This document shows positions 45,107-58,632 of a DNA stretch of 64,000 nt, one piece after another (the first letter of the stretch is position 1; each line of letters begins with the position of its first letter). The stretch comes from Prostheceraeus crozeri. Its lineage: Eukaryota; Platyhelminthes; Polycladida; Euryleptidae. Both the position numbers and the translations under genes were made by a program. The notes beneath the pieces were generated by a model. The model made no database searches. It saw only the letters and a list, made by a program, of their open reading frames with translations, and was not told the origin of the DNA. The DNA is taken from the NCBI GenBank assembly GCA_907163375.1, contig CAJQUW010007301.1:82026-146025 (forward strand), read 5' to 3'.

Positions 45107-45177
45107 GCGTCGGTGGTTCAGTGGTAGAATGCTCGCCTGCCACGCGGGCGACCCGGGTTCGATTCCCGGCCGACGCA
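45107..45177 (+). tRNA. tRNA-Gly(GCC), array copy 10
   Basis: Short-type unit, 1,690 bp from copy 9, ACTTCCGTTG upstream variant; one or two bases are lost downstream near 45567 (AGAGCCGAGG). Confidence 0.97.
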
Positions 45178-46832
45178 CACTTTTGCCATTTAGAAAACAA
45201 ATTCTTTTCATATTCATCCAAATCAACACTGCACCACTGCTGCTGTTGCACAATCCTTTTACCTTCATTGCCGTCTCTAAAGCATCTCCTCTTCCTATTG
45301 ACCTATTGGCTTTCCATTACTAGATGTCTATAACTTTCTCATTTTACAATCCGATTTCTATCTCAGCTTCCAAACTGATCAAAAACATCATGAACGGCTA
45401 TGCCTATCTACACTCAATACACCAGGCCGCTCAACATTCATTCTCACACAACCATTCGCATTTGACAGTTTTGTTGATTTTTATTCCATACTTGATTTCA
45501 AGCATTAGCCCAAAACAAACCGACACGATGTCTTCTTCCCTCAGCTTCTGATGCATGATGGAAAGAGCCGAGGCCTTTCCTTCCTGTTGTCTTTCATTTG
45601 TCCGTCCTTGGATTTCATCCTCTCAGCCACAAGTCACTGACTCACACGATTCAAGCATGAAATCAACTTCTCCAAATACACCGATTATATATCACATCAC
45701 TCGCTTATGCATACAACTCATCTTTTCAACGCAAAAGCTATGCAACATGCAACAAATCAATACACCCAACTACCCCACTCAACAACAACAACACCTTCCC
45801 ACAGCCGCATACTGCTCAAAACAAACTCCAACATGCATTCTCATAGAAAAAGCCCTGACTATCTATGGCAATATTAATTTCTATGTGGTTTCCAGAGATA
45901 GTTCACGGTACTTATATTCTTCTCCCCCACCCCCACCCACGCCACATTGTCCAACTTTTCCAAATTGATCAGATTTCATCAAACTTAGTCACATTGGATT
46001 TATAACAGACTTCATTTGTCACTGAGTGACAGCACAACACCACTCAGAAGTCTTACCTGAACCCTGACATGAAGGATTCGTCCCTTGGATACTCAGTTGG
46101 CATACAAGGTACAGCTGTGATCATTAACTTCGTGGGATTGTTGTTTACAGACAAATGACGGGCAGCTAGTTGTCTAATTCTGAGGCTGTAAATGTTCTAC
46201 AAGTCAGATAAGAGGAATATTCCTAACTCAGCGCTTTTGAGTAATGAATGAGGCTGTCCTTTGGAGCAAGAGAAGATCGTTAACGATGCAACACTCCCGG
46301 GCGTCAACAACAGAAATGTGGGGGGAAAGAATAGAAGTAGCCTACTTACTTCACAAATTAGTACGTAAGAGAGGAAATCATTCAATTTCACAAATCCTTC
46401 TCGTCTTCACATTCTCGAACTCTCCTTCATTCTGAAATTCTTGTATTAAGACAATCACACCTGACTCAACATCACACTGATCAACAAACATTCAAACAGC
46501 ATCACTGAAATCACACACCAGTCATGTGATGCCATTTCAAAAGAATAAGATTGGAAGCGGTTCTGGCTTGATCCTTGATTTACACAATGGGCCAGCTGCC
46601 TGCATATTGCCACTAGCTATTCGCGATAAGAGAAATGCAACGAGCTATTTCGCATACCACCCTTCTCATTTCATGGAACACGGCAAGCTACTGAACCGAT
46701 TTCATGCATAGGCCTGTCATCAATGTCGATGACACAGTCTGCCTACATGTATTGCTTCAGACACCACCAACATGAAAGCAATTGCCAATTCACTGACGAT
46801 TGAAACAGCTACAACTTCCATTGCAATGTCAA

Positions 46833-46903
46833 GCGTCGGTGGTTCAGTGGTAGAATGCTCGCCTGCCACGCGGGCGACCCGGGTTCGATTCCCGGCCGAC
46901 GCA
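46833..46903 (+). tRNA. tRNA-Gly(GCC), array copy 11
   Basis: Last plus-strand copy, long-type unit, 1,726 bp from copy 10; the array turns round 560 bp further on. Confidence 0.97.
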
Positions 46904-47460
46904 CACTTTTGCCATTTAGAAAACAAATTCTTTTCATATTCATCCAAATCAACACTGCACCACTGCTGCTGTTGCACAATCCTTTTACCTTCATTGCCGT
47001 CTCTAAAGCATCTCCTCTTCCTATTGACCTATTGGCTTTCCATTACTAGATGTCTATAACTTTCTCATTTTACAATCCGATTTCTATCTCAGCTTCCAAA
47101 CTGATCAAAAACATCATGAACGGCTATGCCTATCTACACTCAATACACCAGGCCGCTCAACATTCATTCTCACACAACCATTCGCATTTGACAGTTTTGT
47201 TGATTTTTATTCCATACTTGATTTCAAGCATTAGCCCAAAACAAACCGACACGATGTCTTCTTCCCTGAGCTTCTGATGCATGATGGAAAGAGCTCGAGG
47301 CCTTTCCTTCCTGTTGTCTTTCATTTGTCCGTCCTTGGATTTCATCCTCTCAGCCACAAATCACTGACTCACACGATTCAAGCATGAAATCAACTTCTCC
47401 AAATACACCGATTATATATCACATCACTCGCTTATGCATACAACTCATCTTTTCAACGCA

Positions 47461-47661
47461 AAAAAAAAAAAAAACCAAAAAAAAAAAACAACAAAAAACA
47501 AAAAACAAAAAAAAGCAAAAAAAAAAAAGCAAAAAAAAAAAAAAAAATAATAATGAAAAAAAACAGAAAAGGGCAAAGTAAAAAAAAAATAAAAAAAACA
47601 AAAAAAAGAAAAACAAAAAAAACCAAAAACGGAAACAAGCAAAAAACAAAGAAAAGCACGG
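47461..47661. other. A-rich spacer at the inversion point
   Basis: About 200 bases of A-runs broken every 5-15 bases by single C or G (AAAAACAAAAAACAAAAAGC style), with almost no T. On both sides the sequence is the same part of the array unit, around TGCATACAACT and its reverse complement. It does not resemble any other part of the window. It may be a hairpin-turn sequencing artefact or an assembly fill; a genuine low-complexity loop is possible but less likely. Confidence 0.7.
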
Positions 47662-48203
47662 AGTTGTATGCATAAGCGAGTGATGTGATATATAATCGGT
47701 GTATTTGGAGAAGTTGATTTCATGCTTGAATCGTGTGAGTCAGTGATTTGTGGCTGAGAGGATGAAATCCAAGGACGGACAAATGAAAGACAACAGGAAG
47801 GAAAGGCCTCGAGCTCTTTCCATCATGCATCAGAAGCTCAGGGAAGAAGACATCGTGTCGGTTTGTTTTGGGCTAATGCTTGAAATCAAGTATGGAATAA
47901 AAATCAACAAAACTGTCAAATGCGAATGGTTGTGTGAGAATGAATGTTGAGCGGCCTGGTGTATTGAGTGTAGATAGGCATAGCCGTTCATGATGTTGTT
48001 GATCAGTTTGGAAGCTTAGATAGAAATCGGATTGTAAAATGAGAAAGTTATAGACATCTAGTAATGGAAAGCCAATAGGTCAATAGGAAGAGAAGATGCT
48101 TTAGAGACGGCAATGAAGGTAAAAGGATTGTGCAACAGCAGCAGTGGTGCAGTGTTGATTTGGATGAATATGAAAAGAATTTGTTTTCTAAATGGCAAAA
48201 GTG

Positions 48204-48274
48204 TGCGTCGGCCGGGAATCGAACCCGGGTCGCCCGCGTGGCAGGCGAGCATTCTACCACTGAACCACCGACGC
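48204..48274 (-). tRNA. tRNA-Gly(GCC), array copy 12
   Basis: First inverted copy, 1,301 bp beyond the end of copy 11 across the A-rich spacer; tRNA sequence unchanged. Confidence 0.97.
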
Positions 48275-49932
48275 TTGACATTGCAATGGAAGTTGTAGCT
48301 GTTTCAATCGTCAGTGAATTGGCAATTGCTTTCATGTTGGTGGTGTCTGAAGCAATACATGTAGGCAGACTGTGTCATCGACATTGATGACAGGCCATTG
48401 CATGAAATCGGTTCAGTAGCTTGCCGTGTTCCATGAAATGAGAAGGGTGGTATGCGAAATAGCTCGTTGCATTTCTCTTATCGCGAATAGCTAGTGGCAA
48501 TATGCAGGCAGCTGGCCCATTGTGTAAATCAAGGGTCAAGCCAGAACCGCTTCCAATCTTATTCTTTTGAAATGGCATCACATGAATGGTTTGTGATTTC
48601 AGTGATGCTGTTTGAATGTTTGTTGATCAGTGTGATGTTGAGTCAGGTGTGATTGTCTTAATACAAGAATTTCAGAATGAAGGAGAGTTCGAGAATGTGA
48701 AGACGAGAAGGATTTGTGAAATTGAATGCTTTCCTCTCTTACGTACTAATTTGTGAAGTAAGTAGGCTACTTCTATTCTTTCCCCCCACATTTCTGTTGT
48801 TGACACCCGGGAGTGTTGCATCGTTAACGATCTTCTCTTGCTCCAAAGGGCGGCCTCATTCATTACTCAAAAAGCGCTGAGTTAGGAATATTCCTCTTAT
48901 CTGACTTGTAGAACATTTACTGCCTCAGAATTGGACAACTAGCTGCCCGTCATTTGTCTGTAGACAACAATCCCACGAAGTTAATGATCACAGCTGTACC
49001 TTGTATGCCAACTGAGTATCCAAGGGACGAATCCTTCATGTCAGGGTTCAGGTAAGACTTCTGAGTGGTGTTGTACTGTCACTCAGTGACAGATGAAGTC
49101 TGTTATAAATCCAATGTGACTAAGTTTGATGAAATCTGATCAATTTGGAAAAGTTGGACTATTGTGGCGTGGGTGGGGGTGGGGGAGAAGAATATAAGTA
49201 CCGTGAACTATCTCTGGAAACCACATAGAAATTAATATTGCCATAGATAGTCAGGGCTTTTTCTATGAGAATGCATGTTGGAGTTTGTTTTGAACAGTAT
49301 GCGGCTGTGGGAAGGTGTTGTTGTTGTTGAGTGGGGTAGTTGGGTGTATTGATTTGTTGCATGTTGCATAGCTTTTGCGTTGAAAAGATAAGTTGTATGC
49401 ATAAGCGAGTGATGTGATATATAATCGGTGTATTTGGAGAAGTTGATTTCATGCTTGAATCGTGTGAGTCAGTGATTTGTGGCTGAGAGGATGAAATCCA
49501 AGGACGGACAAATGAAAGACAACAGGAAGGAAAGGCCTCGAGCTCTTTCCATCATGCATCAGAAGCTCAGGGAAGAAGACATCGTGTCGGTTTGTTTTGG
49601 GCTAATGCTTGAAATCAAGTATGGAATAAAAATCAACAAAACTGTCAAATGCGAATGGTTGTGTGAGAATGAATGTTGAGCGGCCTGGTGTATTGAGTGT
49701 AGATAGGCATAGCCGTTCATGATGTTGTTGATCAGTTTGGAAGCTTAGATAGAAATCGGATTGTAAAATGAGAAAGTTATAGACATCTAGTAATGGAAAG
49801 CCAATAGGTCAATAGGAAGAGTAGATGCTTTAGAGACGGCAATGAAGGTAAAAGGATTGTGCAACAGCAGCAGTGGTGCAGTGTTGATTTGGATGAATAT
49901 GAAAAGAATTTGTTTTCTAAATGGCAAAAGTG

Positions 49933-50003
49933 TGCGTCGGCCGGGAATCGAACCCGGGTCGCCCGCGTGGCAGGCGAGCATTCTACCACTGAACCACCGA
50001 CGC
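49933..50003 (-). tRNA. tRNA-Gly(GCC), array copy 13
   Basis: 1,729 bp from copy 12; AAAA on the plus strand (TTTT on the gene strand) again provides the Pol III terminator. Confidence 0.97.
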
Positions 50004-51660
50004 TTGACATTGCAATGGAAGTTGTAGCTGTTTCAATCGTCAGTGAATTGGCAATTGCTTTCATGTTGGTGGTGTCTGAAGCAATACATGTAGGCAGACT
50101 GTGTCATCGACATTGATGACAGGCCATTGCATGAAATCGGTTCAGTAGCTTGCCGTGTTCCATGAAATGAGAAGGGTGGTATGCGAAATAGCTCGTTGCA
50201 TTTCTCTTATCGCGAATAGCTAGTGGCAATATGCAGGCAGCTGGCCCATTGTGTAAATCAAGGGTCAAGCCAGAACCGCTTCCAATCTTATTCTTTTGAA
50301 ATGGCATCACATGAATGGTGTGTGATTTCAGTGATGCTGTTTGAATGTTTGTTGATCAGTGTGAGGTTGAGTCAGGTGTGATTGTCTTAATACAAGAATT
50401 TCAGAATGAAGGAGAGTTCGAGAATGTGAAGACGAGAAGGATTTGTGAAATTGAATGCTTTCCTCTCTTACGTACTAATTTGTGAAGTAAGTAGGCTACT
50501 TCTATTCTTTCCCCCCACATTTCTGTTGTTGACGCCCGGGAGTGTTGCATCGTTAACGATCTTCTCTTGCTCCAAAGGACAGCCTCATTCATTACTCAAA
50601 AGCGCTGAGTTAGGAATATTCCTCTTATCTGACTTGTAGAACATTTACTGCCTCAGAATTAGACAACTAGCTGCCCGTCATTTGTCTGTAAACAACAATC
50701 CCACGAAGTTAATGATCACAGCTGTACCTTGTATGCCAACTGAGTATCCAAGGGACGAATCCTTCATGTCAGGGTTCAGGTAAGACTTCTGAGTGGTGTT
50801 GTACTGTCACTCAGTGACAGATGAAGTCTGTTATAAATCCAATGTGACTAAGTTTGATGAAATCTGATCAATTTGGAAAAGTTGGACTATTGTGGCGTGG
50901 GTGGGGGTGGGGGAGAAGAATATAAGTACCGTGAACTATCTCTGGAAACCACATAGAAATTAATATTGCCATAGATAGTCAGGGCTTTTTCTATGAGAAT
51001 GCATGTTGGAGTTTGTTTTGAACAGTATGCGGCTGTGGGAAGGTGTTGTTGTTGTTGAGTGGGGTAGTTGGGTGTATTGATTTGTTGCATGTTGCATAGC
51101 TTTTGCGTTGAAAAGATAAGTTGTATGCATAAGCGAGTGATGTGATATATAATCGGTGTATTTGGAGAAGTTGATTTCATGCTTGAATCGTGTGAGTCAG
51201 TGATTTGTGGCTGAGAGGATGAAATCCAAGGACGGACAAATGAAAGACAACAGGAAGGAAAGGCCTCGAGCTCTTTCCATCATGCATCAGAAGCTCAGGG
51301 AAGAAGACATCGTGTCGGTTTGTTTTGGGCTAATGCTTGAAATCAAGTATGGAATAAAAATCAACAAAACTGTCAAATGCGAATGGTTGTGTGAGAATGA
51401 ATGTTGAGCGGCCTGGTGTATTGAGTGTAGATAGGCATAGCCGTTCATGATGTTGTTGATCAGTTTGGAAGCTTAGATAGAAATCGGATTGTAAAATGAG
51501 AAAGTTATAGACATCTAGTAATGGAAAGCCAATAGGTCAATAGGAAGAGAAGATGCTTTAGAGACGGCAATGAAGGTAAAAGGATTGTGCAACAGCAGCA
51601 GTGGTGCAGTGTTGATTTGGATGAATATGAAAAGAATTTGTTTTCTAAATGGCAAAAGTG

Positions 51661-51731
51661 TGCGTCGGCCGGGAATCGAACCCGGGTCGCCCGCGTGGCA
51701 GGCGAGCATTCTACCACTGAACCACCGACGC
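51661..51731 (-). tRNA. tRNA-Gly(GCC), array copy 14
   Basis: 1,728 bp from copy 13. Confidence 0.97.
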
Positions 51732-53388
51732 TTGACATTGCAATGGAAGTTGTAGCTGTTTCAATCGTCAGTGAATTGGCAATTGCTTTCATGTTGGTGG
51801 TGTCTGAAGCAATACATGTAGGCAGACTGTGTCATCGACATTGATGACAGGCCATTGCATGAAATCGGTTCAGTAGCTTGCCGTGTTCCATGAAATGAGA
51901 AGGGTGGTATGCGAAATAGCTCGTTGCATTTCTCTTATCGCGAATAGCTAGTGGCAATATGCAGGCAGCTGGCCCATTGTGTAAATCAAGGGTCAAGCCA
52001 GAACCGCTTCCAATCTTATTCTTTTGAAATGGCATCACATGAATGGTTTGTGATTTCAGTGATGCTGTTTGAATGTTTGTTGATCAGTGTGATGTTGAGT
52101 CAGGTGTGATTGTCTTAATACAAGAATTTCAGAATGAAGGAGAGTTCGAGAATGTGAAGACGAGAAGGATTTGTGAAATTGAATGCTTTCCTCTCTTACG
52201 TACTAATTTGTGAAGTAAGTAGGCTACTTCTATTCTTTCCCCCCACATTTCTGTTGTTGACACCCGGGAGTGTTGCATCGTTAACGATCTTCTCTTGCTC
52301 CAAAGGACAGCCTCATTCATTACTCAAAAGCGCTGAGTTAGGAATATTCCTCTTATCTGACTTGTAGAACATTTACTGCCTCAGAATTAGACAACTAGCT
52401 GCCCGTCATTTGTCTGTAAACAACAATCCCACGAAGTTAATGATCACAGCTGTACCTTGTATGCCAACTGAGTATCCAAGGGACGAATCCTTCATGTCAG
52501 GGTTCAGGTAAGACTTCTGAGTGGTGTTGTACTGTCACTCAGTGACAGATGAAGTCTGTTATAAATCCAATGTGACTAAGTTTGATGAAATCTGATCAAT
52601 TTGGAAAAGTTGGACTATTGTGGCGTGGGTGGGGGTGGGGGAGAAGAATATAAGTACCGTGAACTATCTCTGGAAACCACATAGAAATTAATATTGCCAT
52701 AGATAGTCAGGGCTTTTTCTATGAGAATGCATGTTGGAGTTTGTTTTGAACAGTATGCGGCTGTGGGAAGGTGTTGTTGTTGTTGAGTGGGGTAGTTGGG
52801 TGTATTGATTTGTTGCATGTTGCATAGCTTTTGCGTTGAAAAGATAAGTTGTATGCATAAGCGAGTGATGTGATATATAATCGGTGTATTTGGAGAAGTT
52901 GATTTCATGCTTGAATCGTGTGAGTCAGTGATTTGTGGCTGAGAGGATGAAATCCAAGGACGGACAAATGAAAGACAACAGGAAGGAAAGGCCTCGAGCT
53001 CTTTCCATCATGCATCAGAAGCTCAGGGAAGAAGACATCGTGTCGGTTTGTTTTGGGCTAATGCTTGAAATCAAGTATGGAATAAAAATCAACAAAACTG
53101 TCAAATGCGAATGGTTGTGTGAGAATGAATGTTGAGCGGCCTGGTGTATTGAGTGTAGATAGGCATAGCCGTTCATGATGTTTTTGATCAGTTTGGAAGC
53201 TTAGATAGAAATCGGATTGTAAAATGAGAAAGTTATAGACATCTAGTAATGGAAAGCCAATAGGTCAATAGGAAGAGTAGATGCTTTAGAGACGGCAATG
53301 AAGGTAAAAGGATTGTGCAACAGCAGCAGTGGTGCAGTGTTGATTTGGATGAATATGAAAAGAATTTGTTTTCTAAATGGCAAAAGTG

Positions 53389-53459
53389 TGCGTCGGCCGG
53401 GAATCGAACCCGGGTCGCCCGCGTGGCAGGCGAGCATTCTACCACTGAACCACCGACGC
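53389..53459 (-). tRNA. tRNA-Gly(GCC), array copy 15
   Basis: 1,728 bp from copy 14. Confidence 0.97.
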
Positions 53460-55116
53460 TTGACATTGCAATGGAAGTTGTAGCTGTTTCAATCGTCAGT
53501 GAATTGGCAATTGCTTTCATGTTGGTGGTGTCTGAAGCAATACATGTAGGCAGACTGTGTCATCGACATTGATGACAGGCCATTGCATGAAATCGGTTCA
53601 GTAGCTTGCCGTGTTCCATGAAATGAGAAGGGTGGTATGCGAAATAGCTCGTTGCATTTCTCTTATCGCGAATAGCTAGTGGCAATATGCAGGCAGCTGG
53701 CCCATTGTGTAAATCAAGGATCAAGCCAGAACCGCTTCCAATCTTATTCTTTTGAAATGGCATCACATGAATGGTTTGTGATTTCAGTGATGCTGTTTGA
53801 ATGTTTGTTGATCAGTGTGATGTTGAGTCAGGTGTGATTGTCTTAATACAAGAATTTCAGAATGAAGGAGAGTTCGAGAATGTGAAGACGAGAAGGATTT
53901 GTGAAATTGAATGCTTTCCTCTCTTACGTACTAATTTGTGAAGTAAGTAGGCTACTTCTATTCTTTCCCCCCACATTTCTGTTGTTGACGCCCGGGAGTG
54001 TTGCATCGTTAACGATCTTCTCTTGCTCCAAAGGACAGCCTCATTCATTACTCAAAAGCGCTGAGTTAGGAATATTCCTCTTATCTGACTTGTAGAACAT
54101 TTACTGCCTCAGAATTAGACAACTAGCTGCCCGTCATTTGTCTGTAAACAACAATCCCACGAAGTTAATGATCACAGCTGTACCTTGTATGCCAACTGAG
54201 TATCCAAGGGACGAATCCTTCATGTCAGGGTTCAGGTAAGACTTCTGAGTGGTGTTGTACTGTCACTCAGTGACAGATGAAGTCTGTTATAAATCCAATG
54301 TGACTAAGTTTGATGAAATCTGATCAATTTGGAAAAGTTGGACTATTGTGGCGTGGGTGGGGGTGGGGGAGAAGAATATAAGTACCGTGAACTATCTCTG
54401 GAAACCACATAGAAATTAATATTGCCATAGATAGTCAGGGCTTTTTCTATGAGAATGCATGTTGGAGTTTGTTTTGAACAGTATGCGGCTGTGGGAAGGT
54501 GTTGTTGTTGTTGAGTGGGGTAGTTGGGTGTATTGATTTGTTGCATGTTGCATAGCTTTTGCGTTGAAAAGATAAGTTGTATGCATAAGCGAGTGATGTG
54601 ATATATAATCGGTGTATTTGGAGAAGTTGATTTCATGCTTGAATCGTGTGAGTCAGTGATTTGTGGCTGAGAGGATGAAATCCAAGGACGGACAAATGAA
54701 AGACAACAGGAAGGAAAGGCCTCGAGCTCTTTCCATCATGCATCAGAAGCTCAGGGAAGAAGACATCGTGTCGGTTTGTTTTGGGCTAATGCTTGAAATC
54801 AAGTATGGAATAAAAATCAACAAAACTGTCAAATGCGAATGGTTGTGTGAGAATGAATGTTGAGCGGCCTGGTGTATTGAGTGTAGATAGGCATAGCCGT
54901 TCATGATGTTTTTGATCAGTTTGGAAGCTTAGATAGAAATCGGATTGTAAAATGAGAAAGTTATAGACATCTAGTAATGGAAAGCCAATAGGTCAATAGG
55001 AAGAGTAGATGCTTTAGAGACGGCAATGAAGGTAAAAGGATTGTGCAACAGCAGCAGTGGTGCAGTGTTGATTTGGATGAATATGAAAAGAATTTGTTTT
55101 CTAAATGGCAAAAGTG

Positions 55117-55187
55117 TGCGTCGGCCGGGAATCGAACCCGGGTCGCCCGCGTGGCAGGCGAGCATTCTACCACTGAACCACCGACGC
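55117..55187 (-). tRNA. tRNA-Gly(GCC), array copy 16
   Basis: 1,728 bp from copy 15; its 5' side differs in a few bases (TTATCGACATTG, CATTCCATG, CGCTTCAG near 55288-55326). Confidence 0.97.
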
Positions 55188-56844
55188 TTGACATTGCAAT
55201 GGAAGTTGTAGCTGTTTCAATCGTCAGTGAATTGGCAATTGCTTTCATGTTGGTGGTGTCTGAAGCAATACATGTAGGCAGACTGTGTTATCGACATTGA
55301 TGACAGGCCATTCCATGAAATCGCTTCAGTAGCTTGCCGTGTTCCATGAAATGAGAAGGGTGGTATGCGAAATAGCTCGTTGCATTTCTCTTATCGCGAA
55401 TAGCTAGTGGCAATATGCAGGCAGCTGGCCCATTGTGTAAATCAAGGGTCAAGCCAGAACCGCTTCCAATCTTATTCTTTTGAAATGGCATCACATGAAT
55501 GGTTTGTGATTTCAGTGATGCTGTTTGAATGTTTGTTGATCAGTGTGATGTTGAGTCAGGTGTGATTGTCTTAATACAAGAATTTCAGAATGAAGGAGAG
55601 TTCGAGAATGTGAAGACGAGAAGGATTTGTGAAATTGAATGCTTTCCTCTCTTACGTACTAATTTGTGAAGTAAGTAGGCTACTTCTATTCTTTCCCCCC
55701 ACATTTCTGTTGTTGACGCCCGGGAGTGTTGCATCGTTAACGATCTTCTCTTGCTCCAAAGGACAGCCTCATTCATTACTCAAAAGCGCTGAGTTAGGAA
55801 TATTCCTCTTATCTGACTTGTAGAACATTTACTGCCTCAGAATTAGACAACTAGCTGCCCGTCATTTGTCTGTAAACAACAATCCCACGAAGTTAATGAT
55901 CACAGCTGTACCTTGTATGCCAACTGAGTATCCAAGGGACGAATCCTTCATGTCAGGGTTCAGGTAAGACTTCTGAGTGGTGTTGTACTGTCACTCAGTG
56001 ACAGATGAAGTCTGTTATAAATCCAATGTGACTAAGTTTGATGAAATCTGATCAATTTGGAAAAGTTGGACTATTGTGGCGTGGGTGGGGGTGGGGGAGA
56101 AGAATATAAGTACCGTGAACTATCTCTGGAAACCACATAGAAATTAATATTGCCATAGATAGTCAGGGCTTTTTCTATGAGAATGCATGTTGGAGTTTGT
56201 TTTGAACAGTATGCGGCCGTGGGAAGGTGTTGTTGTTGTTGAGTGGGGTAGTTGGGTGTATTGATTTGTTGCATGTTGCATAACTTTTGCGTTGAAAAGA
56301 TAAGTTGTATGCATAAGCGATTGATGTGATATATAATCGGTGTATTTGGAGAAGTTGATTTCATGCTTGAATCGTGTGAGTCAGTGATTTGTGGCTGAGA
56401 GGATGAAATCCAAGGACGGACAAATGAAAGACAACAGGAAGGAAAGGCCTCGAGCTCTTTCCATCATGCATCAGAAGCTCAGGGAAGAAGACATCGTGTC
56501 GGTTTGTTTTGGGCTAATGCTTGAAATCAAGTATGGAATAAAAATCAACAAAACTGTCAAATGCGAATGGTTGTGTGAGAATGAATGTTGAGCGGCCTGG
56601 TGTATTGAGTGTAGATAGGCATAGCCGTTCATGATGTTTTTGATCAGTTTGGAAGCTTAGATAGAAATCGGATTGTAAAATGAGAAAGTTATAGACATCT
56701 AGTAATGGAAAGCCAATAGGTCAATAGGAAGAGTAGATGCTTTAGAGACGGCAATGAAGGTAAAAGGATTGTGCAACAGCAGCAGTGGTGCAGTGTTGAT
56801 TTGGATGAATATGAAAAGAATTTGTTTTCTAAATGGCAAAAGTG

Positions 56845-56915
56845 TGCGTCGGCCGGGAATCGAACCCGGGTCGCCCGCGTGGCAGGCGAGCATTCTACCA
56901 CTGAACCACCGACGC
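56845..56915 (-). tRNA. tRNA-Gly(GCC), array copy 17
   Basis: 1,728 bp from copy 16; the unit on its 5' side has the 11 bp deletion near 57380. Confidence 0.97.
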
Positions 56916-58561
56916 TTGACATTGCAATGGAAGTTGTAGCTGTTTCAATCGTCAGTGAATTGGCAATTGCTTTCATGTTGGTGGTGTCTGAAGCAATACA
57001 TGTAGGCAGACTGTGTCATCGACATTGATGACAGGCCATTGCATGAAATCGGTTCAGTAGCTTGCCGTGTTCCATGAAATGAGAAGGGTGGTATGCGAAA
57101 TAGCTCGTTGCATTTCTCTTATCGCGAATAGCTAGTGGCAATATGCAGGCAGCTGGCCCATTGTGTAAATCAAGGGTCAAGCCAGAACCGCTTCCAATCT
57201 TATTCTTTTGAAATGGCATCACATGAATGGTTTGTGATTTCAGTGATGCTGTTTGAATGTTTGTTGATCAGTGTGATGTTGAGTCAGGTGTGATTGTCTT
57301 AATACAAGAATTTCAGAATGAAGGAGAGTTCGAGAATGTGAAGACGAGAAGGATTTGTGAAATTGAATGCTTTCCTCTCTTTGTGAAGTAAGTAGGCTAC
57401 TTCTATTCTTTCCCCCCACATTTCTGTTGTTGACGCCCGGGAGTGTTGCATCGTTAACGATCTTCTCTTGCTCCAAAGGACAGCCTCATTCATTACTCAA
57501 AAGCGCTGAGTTAGGAATATTCCTCTTATCTGACTTGTAGAACATTTACTGCCTCAGAATTAGACAACTAGCTGCCCGTCATTTGTCTGTAAACAACAAT
57601 CCCACGAAGTTAATGATCACAGCTGTACCTTGTATGCCAACTGAGTATCCAAGGGACGAATCCTTCATGTCAGGGTTCAGGTAAGACTTCTGAGTGGTGT
57701 TGTACTGTCACTCAGTGACAGATGAAGTCTGTTATAAATCCAATGTGACTAAGTTTGATGAAATCTGATCAATTTGGAAAAGTTGGACTATTGTGGCGTG
57801 GGTGGGGGTGGGGGAGAAGAATATAAGTACCGTGAACTATCTCTGGAAACCACATAGAAATTAATATTGCCATAGATAGTCAGGGCTTTTTCTATGAGAA
57901 TGCATGTTGGAGTTTGTTTTGAACAGTATGCGGCTGTGGGAAGGTGTTGTTGTTGTTGAGTGGGGTAGTTGGGTGTATTGATTTGTTGCATGTTGCATAG
58001 CTTTTGCGTTGAAAAGATAAGTTGTATGCATAAGCGAGTGATGTGATATATAATCGGTGTATTTGGAGAAGTTGATTTCATGCTTGAATCGTGTGAGTCA
58101 GTGATTTGTGGCTGAGAGGATGAAATCCAAGGACGGACAAATGAAAGACAACAGGAAGGAAAGGCCTCGAGCTCTTTCCATCATGCATCAGAAGCTCAGG
58201 GAAGAAGACATCGTGTCGGTTTGTTTTGGGTTAATGCTTGAAATCAAGTATGGAATAAAAATCAACAAAACTGTCAAATGCGAATGGTTGTGTGAGAATG
58301 AATGTTGAGCGGCCTGGTGTATTGAGTGTAGATAGGCATAGCCGTTCATGATGTTGTTGATCAGTTTGGAAGCTTAGATAGAAATCGGATTGTAAAATGA
58401 GAAAGTTATAGACATCTAGTAATGGAAAGCCAATAGGTCAATAGGAAGAGTAGATGCTTTAGAGACGGCAATGAAGGTAAAAGGATTGTGCAACAGCAGC
58501 AGTGGTGCAGTGTTGATTTGGATGAATATGAAAAGAATTTGTTTTCTAAATGGCAAAAGTG

Positions 58562-58632
58562 TGCGTCGGCCGGGAATCGAACCCGGGTCGCCCGCGTGGC
58601 AGGCGAGCATTCTACCACTGAACCACCGACGC
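58562..58632 (-). tRNA. tRNA-Gly(GCC), array copy 18
   Basis: 1,717 bp from copy 17. Confidence 0.97.

Larger units (their letters stand above)
32396..47460 (+). repeat. tRNA-Gly tandem array, plus-strand arm
   Basis: Nine tRNA-bearing units. Spacing between tRNAs alternates 1690, 1726, 1689, 1727, 1689, 1727, 1690, 1726 bp because every second unit lacks a ~37 bp stretch (the one containing TTAGTACGTAAGAGAGG). Two-unit spacing is 3,415-3,417 bp throughout, so this arm is a higher-order dimer repeat. Units are almost identical apart from a few linked substitutions. It breaks off within a unit after CAACGCAAAA. Confidence 0.95.

Noticed and set aside
47461-47661. Poly(A) tail of a processed retrocopy
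   Set aside because: Both sides are the same part of the array unit in inverted orientation, and the tract is broken by regular C/G bases, which does not fit a retrocopy tail.
47384-47723. Lys-rich or Phe-rich frames over the A-rich spacer
   Set aside because: They are translations of A-runs and are best seen as low-complexity or artefact sequence.
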